Assembly (NCBI RefSeq): GCF_002205795.1
Contig: NZ_NIUY01000002.1
Span: 806,001 to 870,000 of the forward strand
From: Chryseobacterium sp. VAUSW3
GTDB taxonomy: Bacteria > Bacteroidota > Bacteroidia > Flavobacteriales > Weeksellaceae
Length of the DNA stretch: 64,000 nt
Direction: 5' to 3'
A program made the position numbers and the translations under genes. This document shows, in pieces, positions 36,205 through 45,695 of this stretch. How positions within the stretch are numbered: position 1 is the stretch's first letter; every line of letters starts with the position of its first letter. Below the pieces are notes generated by a model. The model saw only the letters and a list, made by a program, of their open reading frames with translations. It was not told the origin of the DNA and made no database searches.

Positions 36205-37605
36205 TTAGAATTTCCAGCCTAGTGTTATAAAGAAATTATCTTTAGTATTTTTTACGTTTGAAACTACTGATGCATCAGATTCAACAATATAATTGTTTGA
36301 AAAATATCCCGTATTAGTTGCTCCAGAACCCCGCAAAAACGGGCTGCTGTATTCTGAATTTACATTCTGGTAAGCCGCATCGATAAAGAATGATTTGAAA
36401 TCATAACCAATCCCAGCACCCACAGTATTTCTTTTTCCTAAAATCAAATTGTCGTAAGATGTATTTGCTGATGTTCCGGTATCCGATAATGTACTGATCG
36501 ACATCGAATCAAACGGACTTGACGCAAATCCGTAACCTCCTCTAAGTCTGAAAGCAGCAATTCGGTATTCTGCACCAACTTTTACCTCTGACAGATTTTT
36601 AGAGTTTTGATCAAAAAAGCTGTTTAATTCCGTTTCAGCATCGCCATACACTTTATATTTAGGTTTTGTAAGTCCCAAAGAGTAATCTAAGTTGATAGCA
36701 AAATTTTTGTTGGGTACGTACGCTGCACTCAAAGTTGCTTTCATAGGTGAAGAAAGTCTGCGGTCTTCGGTATACGTTCCGTCTACTGGATTTTCATATT
36801 CGCTGTAAATTCTTGCAATGCTCCACCAGGTTGGCGTTTCCAGTGACGCCCCTAATCTGAACTGTGGATTAATCTTACCGATTACTCCGACAGAAGCCGA
36901 GAAACCGTTGGCAGACTCTGAAAAAGGCGTATACTGTTTGTCGTAAACATCAGTAACATTGTCATTACCTGTAAAAGCTGCAGAATCATACTGATCGAGA
37001 ACCGAGTTGTGGAAATTCAATCCGGCACCTACATAAATTCTGTTGTCGTAATTCCCACCTACACCAATGCTTGTTTTGGAGAGGTTGCCATATCGGTTAT
37101 ACGCATGACCGGCAAATGCAAGCTCATCAACGAGCACATTGTCCGCATCTCTGATTTCATATATGAGATTGCTGTTTCCGGGAGTTTCGGAGTAATTCTC
37201 AATCGACTGATTCGAATAGCTTACACCTACATTCACAAATTTCCATGGCGTAGAGCCGCTCACAGGAAAAACGGCCACACCTCCAACATTTCCTAAATCA
37301 GTATTATTGACCTTGTAATCTGCAGATTTGCCTGCATATGTAGTGGTATTTTTATTGGCTTCTATCCCTAATGTTCCCGAAAATTCACTGGCGATACTCA
37401 CACCAATACCCGCAGGGTTAGAAGCAAGTGTCGAAAAATCTCCTCCCAATGCTCCCATAGAACCTGCCATAGCATTGTATTTTGATGAACCGTTCAGTGA
37501 GCTGTTTGAATACACTTCAACTGTGTTTCTAAGGGTTGAAACATCCTGCGCTTTTGCAAAATATGCAGCAGAAAGGCTTAAAACTATTAAAGAATTTTTA
37601 ATCAT
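36205..37605 (-). CDS. FadL/OmpP1-like outer-membrane protein
   Basis: Outer-membrane beta-barrel of 466 residues with a signal peptide (MIKNSLIVLSLSAAYFAKAQ). The N-terminal hatch has the FadL family mark AMAGSMGALGGDFSTLASNPAGIGV (residues about 45-69, 'NPAG'). The rest is alternating amphipathic strands ending ITLGWKF, with the aromatic C-terminal residue that the BAM complex recognises. Family members transport long-chain fatty acids or other hydrophobic compounds; in some annotations this group is called hemin receptor, which I see no reason to accept. Next upstream is a Tyr/Gly-rich lipoprotein gene 24 nt away on the same strand, likely one operon. Confidence 0.82.
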   Translation of the reverse strand: MIKNSLIVLSLSAAYFAKAQDVSTLRNTVEVYSNSSLNGSSKYNAMAGSMGALGGDFSTLASNPAGIGVSIASEFSGTLGIEANKNTTTYAGKSADYKVNNTDLGNVGGVAVFPVSGSTPWKFVNVGVSYSNQSIENYSETPGNSNLIYEIRDADNVLVDELAFAGHAYNRYGNLSKTSIGVGGNYDNRIYVGAGLNFHNSVLDQYDSAAFTGNDNVTDVYDKQYTPFSESANGFSASVGVIGKINPQFRLGASLETPTWWSIARIYSEYENPVDGTYTEDRRLSSPMKATLSAAYVPNKNFAINLDYSLGLTKPKYKVYGDAETELNSFFDQNSKNLSEVKVGAEYRIAAFRLRGGYGFASSPFDSMSISTLSDTGTSANTSYDNLILGKRNTVGAGIGYDFKSFFIDAAYQNVNSEYSSPFLRGSGATNTGYFSNNYIVESDASVVSNVKNTKDNFFITLGWKF

Positions 37606-37629
37606 TTTAAAATATGAGTTTTTTTTAAG

Positions 37630-38592
37630 TTATCTTCTGAAACCGCCGCCTGACCGGGTTGATCCTGAACTTGTATTGGATGAACCGCTGTTGAATCCGC
37701 CACCGCTGCTTCCTGAACGGAAGCCCCCGTCATTTGAATTGCTTCTAATTCTCGGCTCACTATAGCTCGGAGAGCTTTGTCTCGGAGTAGTCTGTCTTGG
37801 AGTTGAATCAGGCCTTGGAGTTGCTCTCAATCGTGGCTGAGTACTATTTTCAGGCTGGTTGTATCTCGGATTGTTGGGTTGTGTAGAATTCATTCTTGGC
37901 GTATCGTTTCTGAAGCCGGAATTATAATTATTATTTCTGATGGTAGAATTTGGCGTGGAGTTTCTCAAAGAATTCCTGAAACCACCGTCTGCACCGCTTC
38001 TCTTATAGGTAAATCCTCCATTATAGCTGTTATATCCCATTCCGTAACCATATCCGTAAGGGGAATAATATCCGTAAGGACTGTAACCGTAATAAGGATT
38101 ATAATACCCGTAATAAGGACTGTAGTATCCATACCATGGGCTGTAATAACCGTACCACGGATTATATCCCATGCCCCATGGACTGTAATAACCTCCGTAA
38201 CCCCAGTAAGGTCCGAAACCGAAATTCAGTCCCCAACCTGAATACATTCCGTACGGATAGCCCCATGTATCATTATAAAAAACATCGGTACCTGCATAAT
38301 TGCCCCAATCGGAATTCTGGTCTTTCCAGCTTTCATTTCTGTTTTCAGAATTGAGGTATTTATTCTGATCATCTGTTGACTGATAATCATAATATTCACC
38401 TACCCTGTTGCCACTGTTCATCACAGTACCTTCAGGCAGTGTATCTCTGTTTGGGTCGTAATATACTCCGTCGGTTTCGCTGTAACCACCCATCTGCGAA
38501 CCGCAGGACATTAAAATTAAACCTCCGGCAAGCGCTAAAACCACTTTAGATTTCAGGATCTGAGGTAAATTTTTATAAGTAATTTTTTCCAT
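37630..38592 (-). CDS. Tyr/Gly/Pro-rich low-complexity lipoprotein
   Basis: No domain is recognised. The 320-residue product begins with a lipoprotein signal (LAGGLILMSCGS, Cys30). Residues about 115-195 are a run of short repeats built on YYSPWYG and YYGYYNPYYGY, with almost only Tyr, Gly, Pro, Ser and Trp; the remainder is rich in Asn, Ser, Thr, Arg and Pro and ends in GGGFNSGSSN and SGGGFRR. Such composition is that of an extended, sticky surface polymer or of phase-separating sequence. It shares an operon with the FadL-like gene (24 nt), and diverges from proS. The internal DNA repeats will favour length variation. Confidence 0.75.
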   Translation of the reverse strand: MEKITYKNLPQILKSKVVLALAGGLILMSCGSQMGGYSETDGVYYDPNRDTLPEGTVMNSGNRVGEYYDYQSTDDQNKYLNSENRNESWKDQNSDWGNYAGTDVFYNDTWGYPYGMYSGWGLNFGFGPYWGYGGYYSPWGMGYNPWYGYYSPWYGYYSPYYGYYNPYYGYSPYGYYSPYGYGYGMGYNSYNGGFTYKRSGADGGFRNSLRNSTPNSTIRNNNYNSGFRNDTPRMNSTQPNNPRYNQPENSTQPRLRATPRPDSTPRQTTPRQSSPSYSEPRIRSNSNDGGFRSGSSGGGFNSGSSNTSSGSTRSGGGFRR

Positions 38593-38619
38593 GATAAGGT
38601 GAAAAGTTTTAATTTGAAT

Positions 38620-38627
38620 TATATTTG
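38620..38627 (+). promoter_or_regulatory. -7 element (TATATTTG) for proS
   Basis: TATATTTG fits TAnnTTTG, about 110 nt before the proS start. A -33 TTTG is not well placed, so the assignment is tentative; the transcript leader would be about 100 nt. Confidence 0.4.
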
Positions 38628-38737
38628 CACTTTATACCAAAATTATACCATTAACAGTGGTAAATTTTTGAGTAAAAATACACTTTTTAGAATTAGATAC
38701 AAGTACTACACAAAAGTTAAATCAAAGATATAATATA

Positions 38738-40213
38738 ATGGCAAAATTAACTTCAAGAGCCGAAGATTACAGTAAATGGTATAATGAATTGGTCGTGAAA
38801 GCTGATCTGGCAGAAAATTCCGGAGTTCGCGGCTGCATGGTAATTAAACCTTATGGCTATGCAATCTGGGAAAAAATGCGCGACGAGATGGACCGTAAAT
38901 TCAAGGAAACAGGTCACGAAAATGCTTACTTCCCTATCTTTATCCCGAAAAGTTTATTTGAAGCTGAAGAAAAAAATGCCGAAGGTTTCGCAAAAGAATG
39001 CGCTGTAGTTACCCACTACAGACTGAAAACCGATCCTGAAGATCCTAAAAAACTCATCGTTGATCCCGAAGCTAAACTCGAGGAAGAGCTTATCGTACGG
39101 CCAACTTCCGAAGCCATCATCTGGAATACTTATAAAAATTGGATCCAGTCCTACCGTGATCTGCCTATTCTCATCAATCAGTGGGCGAATGTTGTGCGTT
39201 GGGAAATGAGAACGCGTCTGTTTTTAAGAACTGCAGAATTCCTCTGGCAGGAAGGCCATACTGCGCACGCCACCAAAGATGAGGCAATTGAAGAGACCGA
39301 AAAAATGCTCCATGTATATGCGGACTTTGCTGAAAATTTCATGGCAATCCCAGTAATCAAGGGAATAAAAACTGAATCAGAAAGATTTGCCGGTGCCGAT
39401 GAAACCTACTGTATCGAAGCCCTAATGCAGGATGGGAAAGCCCTTCAGGCAGGAACATCTCACTTCCTTGGCCAGAATTTCGGGAAAGCTTTCGATGTGA
39501 AATTCACCAACAGAGAAGGGAAAATCGAACACGCCTGGGGAACTTCCTGGGGAACTTCTACCAGATTAATGGGGGCATTGATCATGACGCATTCCGATGA
39601 TTTAGGTTTGGTTTTACCACCAACTCTAGCACCGATTCAGGTAGTAATTGTACCGATTTTCAAAGGAGAAGAACAGCTACAGCAAATTGACGAAGTTGCT
39701 TATGAAATTCAGGCTAAACTGAAAGCTAAAGGAATCTCAGTAAAATATGATAACCGTACAGAGAACAAACCAGGCTGGAAATTTGCCGAGTACGAACTGA
39801 AAGGTGTACCCGTTCGCATCGCGTTAGGCGCCCGTGATCTGGAAAACAAAACGGTGGAGATTGCCCGACGAGATAATTTAACTAAGGAAACTAAACCGCT
39901 TGAAAATCTTGATATCTATATCGAAAATCTGCTGAAAATCATTCAGGAAGATATCTATACAAAGGCAGCAACCTACCGCGACGAACATATTACAAAAGTA
40001 GATTCTTACGAAGAGTTCAAGCAGGTTCTGGAGAAAAAAGGTGGATTTATTTCTGCTCATTGGGACGGTACTGCGGAAGAAGAAGAGCAGATTAAAAATG
40101 AAACCAAAGCGACCATCAGATGTATTCCTTTAGACAATCAAATGGAAGAAGGTATTTCAATGATTTCGGGAAAACCATCAAATCAGCGGGTAATATTTGC
40201 AAAATCATACTAG
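38738..40213 (+). CDS. proS: Prolyl-tRNA synthetase (archaeal/eukaryal type)
   Basis: Charges tRNA-Pro with proline. The 491-residue length and architecture without the bacterial editing insertion define the 'archaeal-type' enzyme common in Bacteroidota. Visible class II marks: [18 protein letters not shown], the motif-2 loop [25 protein letters not shown], and motif 3 [17 protein letters not shown] small C-terminal zinc-type domain is reduced (IRCIPLD..GISMISG). Start [18 protein letters not shown] is conserved. Confidence 0.95.
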   Translation: MAKLTSRAEDYSKWYNELVVKADLAENSGVRGCMVIKPYGYAIWEKMRDEMDRKFKETGHENAYFPIFIPKSLFEAEEKNAEGFAKECAVVTHYRLKTDPEDPKKLIVDPEAKLEEELIVRPTSEAIIWNTYKNWIQSYRDLPILINQWANVVRWEMRTRLFLRTAEFLWQEGHTAHATKDEAIEETEKMLHVYADFAENFMAIPVIKGIKTESERFAGADETYCIEALMQDGKALQAGTSHFLGQNFGKAFDVKFTNREGKIEHAWGTSWGTSTRLMGALIMTHSDDLGLVLPPTLAPIQVVIVPIFKGEEQLQQIDEVAYEIQAKLKAKGISVKYDNRTENKPGWKFAEYELKGVPVRIALGARDLENKTVEIARRDNLTKETKPLENLDIYIENLLKIIQEDIYTKAATYRDEHITKVDSYEEFKQVLEKKGGFISAHWDGTAEEEEQIKNETKATIRCIPLDNQMEEGISMISGKPSNQRVIFAKSY

Positions 40214-40338
40214 TTCTTCGGTTTATTTTTAATAATGATGTAATAGAATGTTAATTTTAATATAAACAAAATAAAATACAACTCCTTTGGATTGATATTT
40301 GCTTCTGTTGTTAAAGTTAAATTTAAAAATAAACTATT

Positions 40339-41625
40339 ATGTCACTAAACGTTATCGATCTTATTAAGGGACAATTGGGTCCGGCATTAGTTTCTCAGGC
40401 TGCCACGCAGTACGGAGAAAGCGAATCTGGTATTTCCAAAGCAATAAGCGGTTTGTTGCCGGCGGTTGTAGGCGGAATGGCCAATAATGCTAATCAGCCA
40501 GCCTTGCTGGATGCAATTACTGGGTCGCAATCCACAGGCTTGTTGGGAAACCTTTTAGGAGGCTCTTCTAATAATTCATTGGTTAGCAGTGTACTGTCTG
40601 CAATTTTTGGAGATAAAATCAATGGACTGATTAATGCGGTATCAGGCTATTCAGGGGTAAGCAATTCAACTTCCAGTTCATTATTGAATATGGTTGCTGG
40701 TGCTGCCTTAGGCTCATTGGGCAAATATGCTGCAGATCATAATCTCGACAGAAACAGCTTGTCAGGCCTGCTTTCGGATCAGAAAGGAATAGTGTCTTCT
40801 TTACTTCCGGCTGGACTGTCGTTAGCTTCACTTGGTTTAGGAAACTGGGGAGGTACTCCCGATGTTGCCACTGAAAAAGTGAAGGTAACTTCTTATGATG
40901 AACCGAAAGTGGAGGTAAACAGAGGAGGCAACACCCACGTAAATGTTGACCGTAAAGATGATAACGAAGCGGGATCTATCTGGAAATGGCTTCTGCCTTT
41001 ATTGCTGCTGGCACTTGCCGCGTGGTTCCTTTGGAAACAGTGCAACAAACCTGCAGAACAGACAACCGCAACGACAGATTCAACAGCTGTTGTAACAGAT
41101 TCTGTTTCCACGATGATGCCTACAGATTCCGCAATGGTTAGCACAAACAAAGTTGATGAAGATATTGATCTGAATGGTGTTGCACTGAAAGGATACAGAG
41201 GCGGGATGGAAGATTCAATGATTTCTTTCCTTAAATCCGGCGGATACACCAATGCCGCAGATGATGCTGTACTGAAAGACACGTGGTATACTTTCGACAA
41301 AGTAAATTTCAAAATGGGCTCTTCTACAGAACTTGAAGCGGGCTCGCAGGTTCAGCTGGATAACCTTGTAGCAATTTTGAAAGCGTATCCCGATGCAAAA
41401 ATTAAAGTGGGCGGGTATACAGATAAAGTTGGCGACGAAGCAAATAATGTAAAACTTTCTACTGCAAGAGCAAATTATATAAAATCTGCTCTGGAGAAAG
41501 CTGGTGTTGGCGCTCAGGTGATTGGTGCTGAAGGTTACGGAAGTAAATTCGCTACCGTTGCAGCTACTGCATCTGACGCTGAAAGAGCAATCGACAGAAA
41601 AATGGCGGTGAGATTTGCGAAATAA
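40339..41625 (+). CDS. DUF937 + OmpA-domain membrane protein
   Basis: A fusion of 428 residues. Residues 1-165 form a DUF937 domain (VIDLIKGQLGPALVSQAA, SGLLPAVVGGMAN), rich in Gly, Leu and Ser, followed by a charged linker, one membrane helix (about 216-232, WLLPLLLLALAAWFLW), a Thr/Ser/Asp linker, and an OmpA-C peptidoglycan-binding domain (about 305-428; YTFDKVNFKMGSSTEL, VGGYTDKVGDEANNVKLSTARA, GAEGYGSKFA). There is no signal peptide, so the DUF937 part would face the cytoplasm and OmpA-C the periplasm. Function unknown; a link between envelope and cytoplasm is suggested by topology. Follows proS by 125 nt. Confidence 0.83.
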   Translation: MSLNVIDLIKGQLGPALVSQAATQYGESESGISKAISGLLPAVVGGMANNANQPALLDAITGSQSTGLLGNLLGGSSNNSLVSSVLSAIFGDKINGLINAVSGYSGVSNSTSSSLLNMVAGAALGSLGKYAADHNLDRNSLSGLLSDQKGIVSSLLPAGLSLASLGLGNWGGTPDVATEKVKVTSYDEPKVEVNRGGNTHVNVDRKDDNEAGSIWKWLLPLLLLALAAWFLWKQCNKPAEQTTATTDSTAVVTDSVSTMMPTDSAMVSTNKVDEDIDLNGVALKGYRGGMEDSMISFLKSGGYTNAADDAVLKDTWYTFDKVNFKMGSSTELEAGSQVQLDNLVAILKAYPDAKIKVGGYTDKVGDEANNVKLSTARANYIKSALEKAGVGAQVIGAEGYGSKFATVAATASDAERAIDRKMAVRFAK

Positions 41626-41645
41626 TCTTCCTCAAATTATACCAA

Positions 41646-41673
41646 ATCCCGGCAACTTGTCGGGATCTTTTTT
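41646..41673 (+). terminator. Intrinsic terminator after DUF937-OmpA gene
   Basis: Nine-base stem ATCCCGGCA / TGTCGGGAT (one G-U pair) with ACT loop and a T-run. Confidence 0.8.
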
Positions 41674-41681
41674 ATTCCAGG

Positions 41682-41712
41682 TTTGGAAATTAGATATATT
41701 TATGTAATTTTG
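41682..41712 (+). promoter_or_regulatory. mntH promoter (TTTG-N19-TAATTTTG)
   Basis: Full Bacteroidota promoter: -33 TTTG at 41682-41685, 19-nt spacer, -7 TAATTTTG at 41705-41712, 20 nt before the start codon. Its -7 element overlaps a metal-regulator operator. Confidence 0.7.
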
Positions 41713-41728
41713 TTAGCCTAATCTAACA
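41708..41728 (+). promoter_or_regulatory. DtxR/MntR-type operator overlapping mntH promoter
   Basis: TTTTGTTAGCCTAATCTAA matches the DtxR/IdeR consensus TTAGGTTAGSCTAACCTAA at 16 of 19 positions, and contains the perfect 6-bp dyad TGTTAG / CTAACA (41711-41716, 41723-41728). It covers the -7 element and start site, so a metal-bound repressor would block mntH transcription. No DtxR-family gene is in the window. Confidence 0.6.
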
Positions 41729-41731
41729 TTT

Positions 41732-43063
41732 GTGAAAAACATCAATAAAGGCTGGCAAAGAGAAAAATACTCAAACTCGCTCCCAGAAGTATTTTCAAGT
41801 ATAAATATTCCAAAAGATGCCGGTTTTTGGCGTAAGCTTTTCGCCTTTGCAGGGCCGGGACTTATGGTCGCAGTAGGCTATATGGATCCGGGAAACTGGG
41901 CGACCGATATCGCCGGAGGTGCTCAGTTTGGTTACACTTTATTATCAGTGATCCTTATTTCCAATTTATTTGCCATCGTTCTTCAGCATCTTTCTTTGAA
42001 GTTGGGAATTGTTGCGGAGCGGGACCTCGCACAAGCGTGCCGGGATCATTTTAATCCTACTACCAATTTTATACTGTGGGTGTTTTGTGAAATAGCCATC
42101 GCTGCGTGTGATCTTGCAGAAGTCATTGGCTCCGCAATCGCACTGAATCTGCTTTTCGGCATTCCGCTCACCTGGGGTGTTGTAATTACAGTAATTGATG
42201 TATTTCTGATATTATTTCTCCAGGCAAAAGGATTCCGGTATCTGGAAAGCATTGTGGCAGGATTAATATTCGTTATTCTCGGCTGTTTTATTTATGAAAT
42301 CATTTTAAGTAAACCGGATATTTTCCCGATTCTGAGCAGCCTTGTTCCGCAAAAAGAGATCGTTACCAATCCCTCGATGCTTTATATTGCCATTGGAATT
42401 TTGGGTGCAACGGTTATGCCTCATAACTTGTATTTGCACAGCAGCATCATCCAGACCCGGAATTACGAACGCACGTCTTTCGGAAAAAAAGAAGCAATAA
42501 AATTCGCCACCATCGACAGTACAGCGTCGCTATTCCTGGCATTTTTCATCAATGCAGCAATTTTAATCGTAGCGGCGGCGACTTTTCATACCACCGGAAA
42601 CCAGGATGTAGCAGATATTCATGATGCCCATAAAATGCTCGCGCCAATTTTAGGAACCACATTTGCGAGTATTTTCTTTGCAGTTGCGCTGCTGGCATCT
42701 GGACAGAATTCAACTTTAACAGGAACGCTGGCTGGTCAGATTGTGATGGAAGGATTCCTGAATATCCGCCTCAACCCTTGGTTACGAAGACTGATTACGA
42801 GGTTGATTGCTGTTATTCCTGCCCTTATTGTTACAATAATTTACGGCGAACAGGGCACCACAGATCTCTTGGTTCTCAGTCAGGTAATTCTGTCAATGCA
42901 GCTGAGTTTTGCGGTTGTTCCTTTGGTAATGTTTACAGGATCTAAATTAAAAATGGGCGAATTTGTAAACAAACCCTGGCTGCAAATCTCAGTTTGGATC
43001 ATTGCCGCCATCATTATTGCATTGAATTTGTATTTACTCGTAGAAACATTTTTTGGATCATGA
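41732..43063 (+). CDS. mntH: Nramp-family Mn2+/Fe2+ transporter
   Basis: Proton-coupled divalent metal importer of the inner membrane, 443 residues and 11 predicted helices. The signature segments are present: [20 protein letters not shown] in helix 1 (metal-binding Asp and Asn), and [20 protein letters not shown] in helix 6 (metal-binding MPH). The start is GTG at 41732 ([13 protein letters not shown]), because the DPGN helix needs this N-terminus and there is no upstream ATG in frame. It is preceded by a promoter with a DtxR-type operator and overlaps the next gene by four bases (ATGA), so the two are coupled. Confidence 0.93.
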   Translation: MKNINKGWQREKYSNSLPEVFSSINIPKDAGFWRKLFAFAGPGLMVAVGYMDPGNWATDIAGGAQFGYTLLSVILISNLFAIVLQHLSLKLGIVAERDLAQACRDHFNPTTNFILWVFCEIAIAACDLAEVIGSAIALNLLFGIPLTWGVVITVIDVFLILFLQAKGFRYLESIVAGLIFVILGCFIYEIILSKPDIFPILSSLVPQKEIVTNPSMLYIAIGILGATVMPHNLYLHSSIIQTRNYERTSFGKKEAIKFATIDSTASLFLAFFINAAILIVAAATFHTTGNQDVADIHDAHKMLAPILGTTFASIFFAVALLASGQNSTLTGTLAGQIVMEGFLNIRLNPWLRRLITRLIAVIPALIVTIIYGEQGTTDLLVLSQVILSMQLSFAVVPLVMFTGSKLKMGEFVNKPWLQISVWIIAAIIIALNLYLLVETFFGS

Positions 43064-43806
43064 AAAAACGATATTCATCACTGCTTCTAATCGTTACTCA
43101 GGTTCTATATGCTCAGGAAACCATCCAGACCGACAGACCCGATCAAACAGAATCAACATCAATCACACCTAAAAGCAATCTTCAGCTGGAATCAGGATTT
43201 TTTTATGAAAAAACTGATACTGAATCAAGAAATATTTCTCAACCCACTTTATTGATAAAATATGGGGTGAATAAAAATTTAGAACTTAGGGTAGGCACCG
43301 ATTATAATTCAGAAACAGTATACCATGAGAGAAATTCCGGAATTTCACCCGTTACGTTAGGATTTAAAGCGAAAATCATGGAGGAAAAAAAATTTATGCC
43401 GGCAATCGCTTTTCTGGGGCAACTGACATTGAACAGACTGGCTTCTAGAAATTTTAAAACTCCATATACTGCACCATCTTTCAGGTTACTTTTTAATCAC
43501 ACACTATCGGATAAAGTGAATCTTGGCTACAACTTAGGTGCGGAATGGAATGGTGTTACACCAGATGTTAAAGGAGTTTACACAGCTTCAACTTCATATT
43601 CATTTGATGAAAAGATGGGCATGTTTGCTGAATTTTATGGATACCTGAATAAATTTGAAAAAGCTGACCACCGTTTCGATGCGGGCTTCACTTATCTCAT
43701 CAGCAACAATTTTCAGGTAGATACCTCTGCCGGGGTAGGAATTTCTGAAATCTCACCAGACTATTTTGTATCTGCAGGTGTCTCATACCGCTTCAGTACA
43801 AAGTAA
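43060..43806 (+). CDS. Outer-membrane transporter-like protein (phenol meta-pathway 'MetA' family)
   Basis: Beta-barrel of 248 residues with signal peptide [19 protein letters not shown]. It has [20 protein letters not shown], the RPDxT/S motif near the N-terminus that defines the family called 'MetA-pathway of phenol degradation', followed by alternating strands ending in VSYRFSTK. Despite the family name, no phenol genes are here. The ATG overlaps the mntH stop in ATGA, so translation is coupled, and a role in metal entry across the outer membrane is a reasonable inference. A longer frame starting at 42994 lies inside mntH and lacks a signal peptide at its start, so I reject it. Confidence 0.8.
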   Translation: MKKRYSSLLLIVTQVLYAQETIQTDRPDQTESTSITPKSNLQLESGFFYEKTDTESRNISQPTLLIKYGVNKNLELRVGTDYNSETVYHERNSGISPVTLGFKAKIMEEKKFMPAIAFLGQLTLNRLASRNFKTPYTAPSFRLLFNHTLSDKVNLGYNLGAEWNGVTPDVKGVYTASTSYSFDEKMGMFAEFYGYLNKFEKADHRFDAGFTYLISNNFQVDTSAGVGISEISPDYFVSAGVSYRFSTK

Positions 43807-43879
43807 GAAACTGACTAATTGTCCTAAAACCCTATTTGGCAAAATCTTTGTGAATTGATGAGTACTAAAATGTAGTATT

Positions 43880-44419
43880 ATGTCGGAAAATCAAGATATA
43901 CACGAAGAAAATGCAAATCTTCAGGAAGAAAACATTCAAAACCCTGAAACTGAATCTAACGAGAATGTGACAGCCGCTCCCTCTGCAGAGGAACTTTTGG
44001 CAGAAGAAAGAGACCGTTACGTACGTCTTTTCGCAGAATTCGAAAACTATAAAAAAAGAACCACCAAAGAGAAGATGGAGTTCTTCCAGTATGCCAATCA
44101 GGACATGATGATTTCCATGCTGGCTATCCTGGATGATTTCGAAAGAGCTTTGAAAGAAATCGCGAAAACCGGCAACGAAGCAGATTTACAGGGGGTAGAA
44201 CTTATTTATCAGAAATTCAAAGGAAAGCTCACCGAAAAAGGTTTGAAAGCCATGGAGGTAAAGCCAGGTGACAGTTTCGATGTAGATTTTCATGAAGCCA
44301 TTACACAGATTCCTGCACCTTCAGAAGACCTGAAAGGCAAAATTGTAGATGTCATCGAAACCGGATACACACTGCACGACAAGGTAATCCGTTTCGCAAA
44401 AGTGGTTACTGGAAACTAA
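43880..44419 (+). CDS. grpE: Nucleotide exchange factor GrpE
   Basis: Releases ADP from DnaK. The 179-residue protein has an acidic, disordered N-terminus (about 1-45), a long coiled coil (AEELLAEERDRYVRLFAEFENYKKRTTKEK, given in parts: LLAEERDRYVRLFAEFENYK), and the C-terminal beta-domain VKPGDSFDVDFHEAITQIPA and GYTLHDKVIRFAKVVT, the strongly conserved GrpE end. It precedes dnaJ by 69 nt with a hairpin between; dnaK is not in the window. Confidence 0.95.
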   Translation: MSENQDIHEENANLQEENIQNPETESNENVTAAPSAEELLAEERDRYVRLFAEFENYKKRTTKEKMEFFQYANQDMMISMLAILDDFERALKEIAKTGNEADLQGVELIYQKFKGKLTEKGLKAMEVKPGDSFDVDFHEAITQIPAPSEDLKGKIVDVIETGYTLHDKVIRFAKVVTGN

Positions 44420-44432
44420 AACATTCATAAAA

Positions 44433-44464
44433 AAAAGGTAATTGAAAACACTCAGTTATCTTTT
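44433..44464 (+). terminator. Hairpin between grpE and dnaJ
   Basis: Arms AAAAGGTAATTGA / TCAGTTATCTTTT with two G-U pairs and a following T-rich run. It could attenuate transcription from grpE into dnaJ. Confidence 0.55.
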
Positions 44465-44488
44465 TATCTTTATTAATCATACTATAAA

Positions 44489-45595
44489 ATGTCAAAAAGA
44501 GATTACTACGAAGTACTGGGAGTTGCTAAAAATGCTTCGGCCGACGAAATAAAAAAAGCGTACCGAAAAATGGCGCTGAAATATCATCCCGACAAAAATC
44601 CGGGGGATAAAAGTGCTGAAGAAAAATTTAAGGAAGCGGCAGAAGCGTACGAAGTTTTAAGCGACGATAATAAAAAAGCACGTTACGACCAGTTCGGACA
44701 TGCCGGAATGAATGGAGGTGGAGGTTTTGGCGGCGGTTTCGGTGGCGGAATGAATATGGAAGATATCTTCAGCCAGTTTGGTGATATTTTCGGCGGACAT
44801 TTCGGCGGCGGCGGCGCGCAGAGACAGCAGCAGCGTGGCAGCAACCTTCGCGTAAGAATAAAACTCAATCTTGAGGAAATGGTGAACGGAACCCAGAAAA
44901 CCATTAAGGTCAAGAAAATGAAAATGGCGCCGGGCGCTACTTCCAAAACCTGCCCAACATGTAATGGAAGCGGTGTTCAGGTAAAAGTAATGAACACCAT
45001 GTTCGGCCAGATGCAGACGCAGACGCACTGTTCTACCTGTCAGGGAATTGGCAGAATTGCAGATAAAATTCCTGCAGGCGCAAATGCCCAGGGATTGATC
45101 AAAGAAGATGAAGAAGTCACCATCAACATTCCGGCAGGCGCAAGAGAAGGAATTCAGCTGAATGTACGGGGCAAAGGTAACGATGCACCGTTTGGAGGAA
45201 ATCCTGGTGATCTGTTGGTTGTGGTGGAAGAAGAAGTGGATGCTGCGATTAAGCGTGAAGGCGATAATCTGCACCAGGAACTCTACATTTCTTTCGCTGA
45301 AGCTGCCTTGGGAACACAGAAAGAAATCCCAACCGTGGGCGGAAAAGTAAAAATAAAAGTTGATGCAGGCACACAGTCAGGAAAAATCCTCAGATTAAGC
45401 GGCAAAGGATTACCAAGCATCGACAGTTATGGCAAAGGGGATATGTTTGTTCATATCAATGTTTGGACACCGCAACATTTGTCAGCAGAACAGCGGGAAT
45501 TTTTCGAAAAGCAAATTAAAAACGGGGACATGATCGCAGAACCTTCAGGAAAAGAAAAAACTTTTTTTGATAAAGTGCGGGACTTGTTCAATTGA
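44489..45595 (+). CDS. dnaJ: Chaperone DnaJ with a two-motif zinc domain
   Basis: Hsp40 co-chaperone that delivers substrates to DnaK and stimulates its ATPase. The J-domain (1-70) has HPD at 33-35; a Gly/Phe linker follows (about 74-110). The zinc domain holds only two CxxCxGxG motifs, CPTCNGSG (154-161) and CSTCQGIG (180-187); the outer two are missing and replaced by [12 protein letters not shown] and [10 protein letters not shown]. They correspond to zinc centre II, which in E. coli is the one needed for working with DnaK. The C-terminal substrate-binding beta-domains are intact ([15 protein letters not shown]). Reduction to two motifs is known in Flavobacteriia relatives to my recollection. 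Length 368. Confidence 0.94.
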   Translation: MSKRDYYEVLGVAKNASADEIKKAYRKMALKYHPDKNPGDKSAEEKFKEAAEAYEVLSDDNKKARYDQFGHAGMNGGGGFGGGFGGGMNMEDIFSQFGDIFGGHFGGGGAQRQQQRGSNLRVRIKLNLEEMVNGTQKTIKVKKMKMAPGATSKTCPTCNGSGVQVKVMNTMFGQMQTQTHCSTCQGIGRIADKIPAGANAQGLIKEDEEVTINIPAGAREGIQLNVRGKGNDAPFGGNPGDLLVVVEEEVDAAIKREGDNLHQELYISFAEAALGTQKEIPTVGGKVKIKVDAGTQSGKILRLSGKGLPSIDSYGKGDMFVHINVWTPQHLSAEQREFFEKQIKNGDMIAEPSGKEKTFFDKVRDLFN

Positions 45596-45601
45596 ATACA
45601 T

Positions 45602-45623
45602 AAGAGATTTTTTTAAATCTCTT
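45602..45623 (+). terminator. Intrinsic terminator after dnaJ
   Basis: Nine-base stem AAGAGATTT / AAATCTCTT with TTTT loop and T-run, 7 nt past the dnaJ stop. Confidence 0.75.
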
Positions 45624-45695
45624 TTTTTTATTTGATACATAACGGAAAGACATTCAAATATTCATGATGGCTCGAAATTTTCACACTCACCGGCA

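Noticed and set aside
38030-38260. CRISPR-like or satellite DNA repeat
   Set aside because: The repeats are codons for Tyr/Gly/Pro/Ser in the minus-strand lipoprotein gene, without unique spacers of constant size.
42994-43059. Longer N-terminus of the outer-membrane gene inside mntH
   Set aside because: It would put 22 hydrophilic residues ahead of a clear signal peptide; the ATGA start is better.
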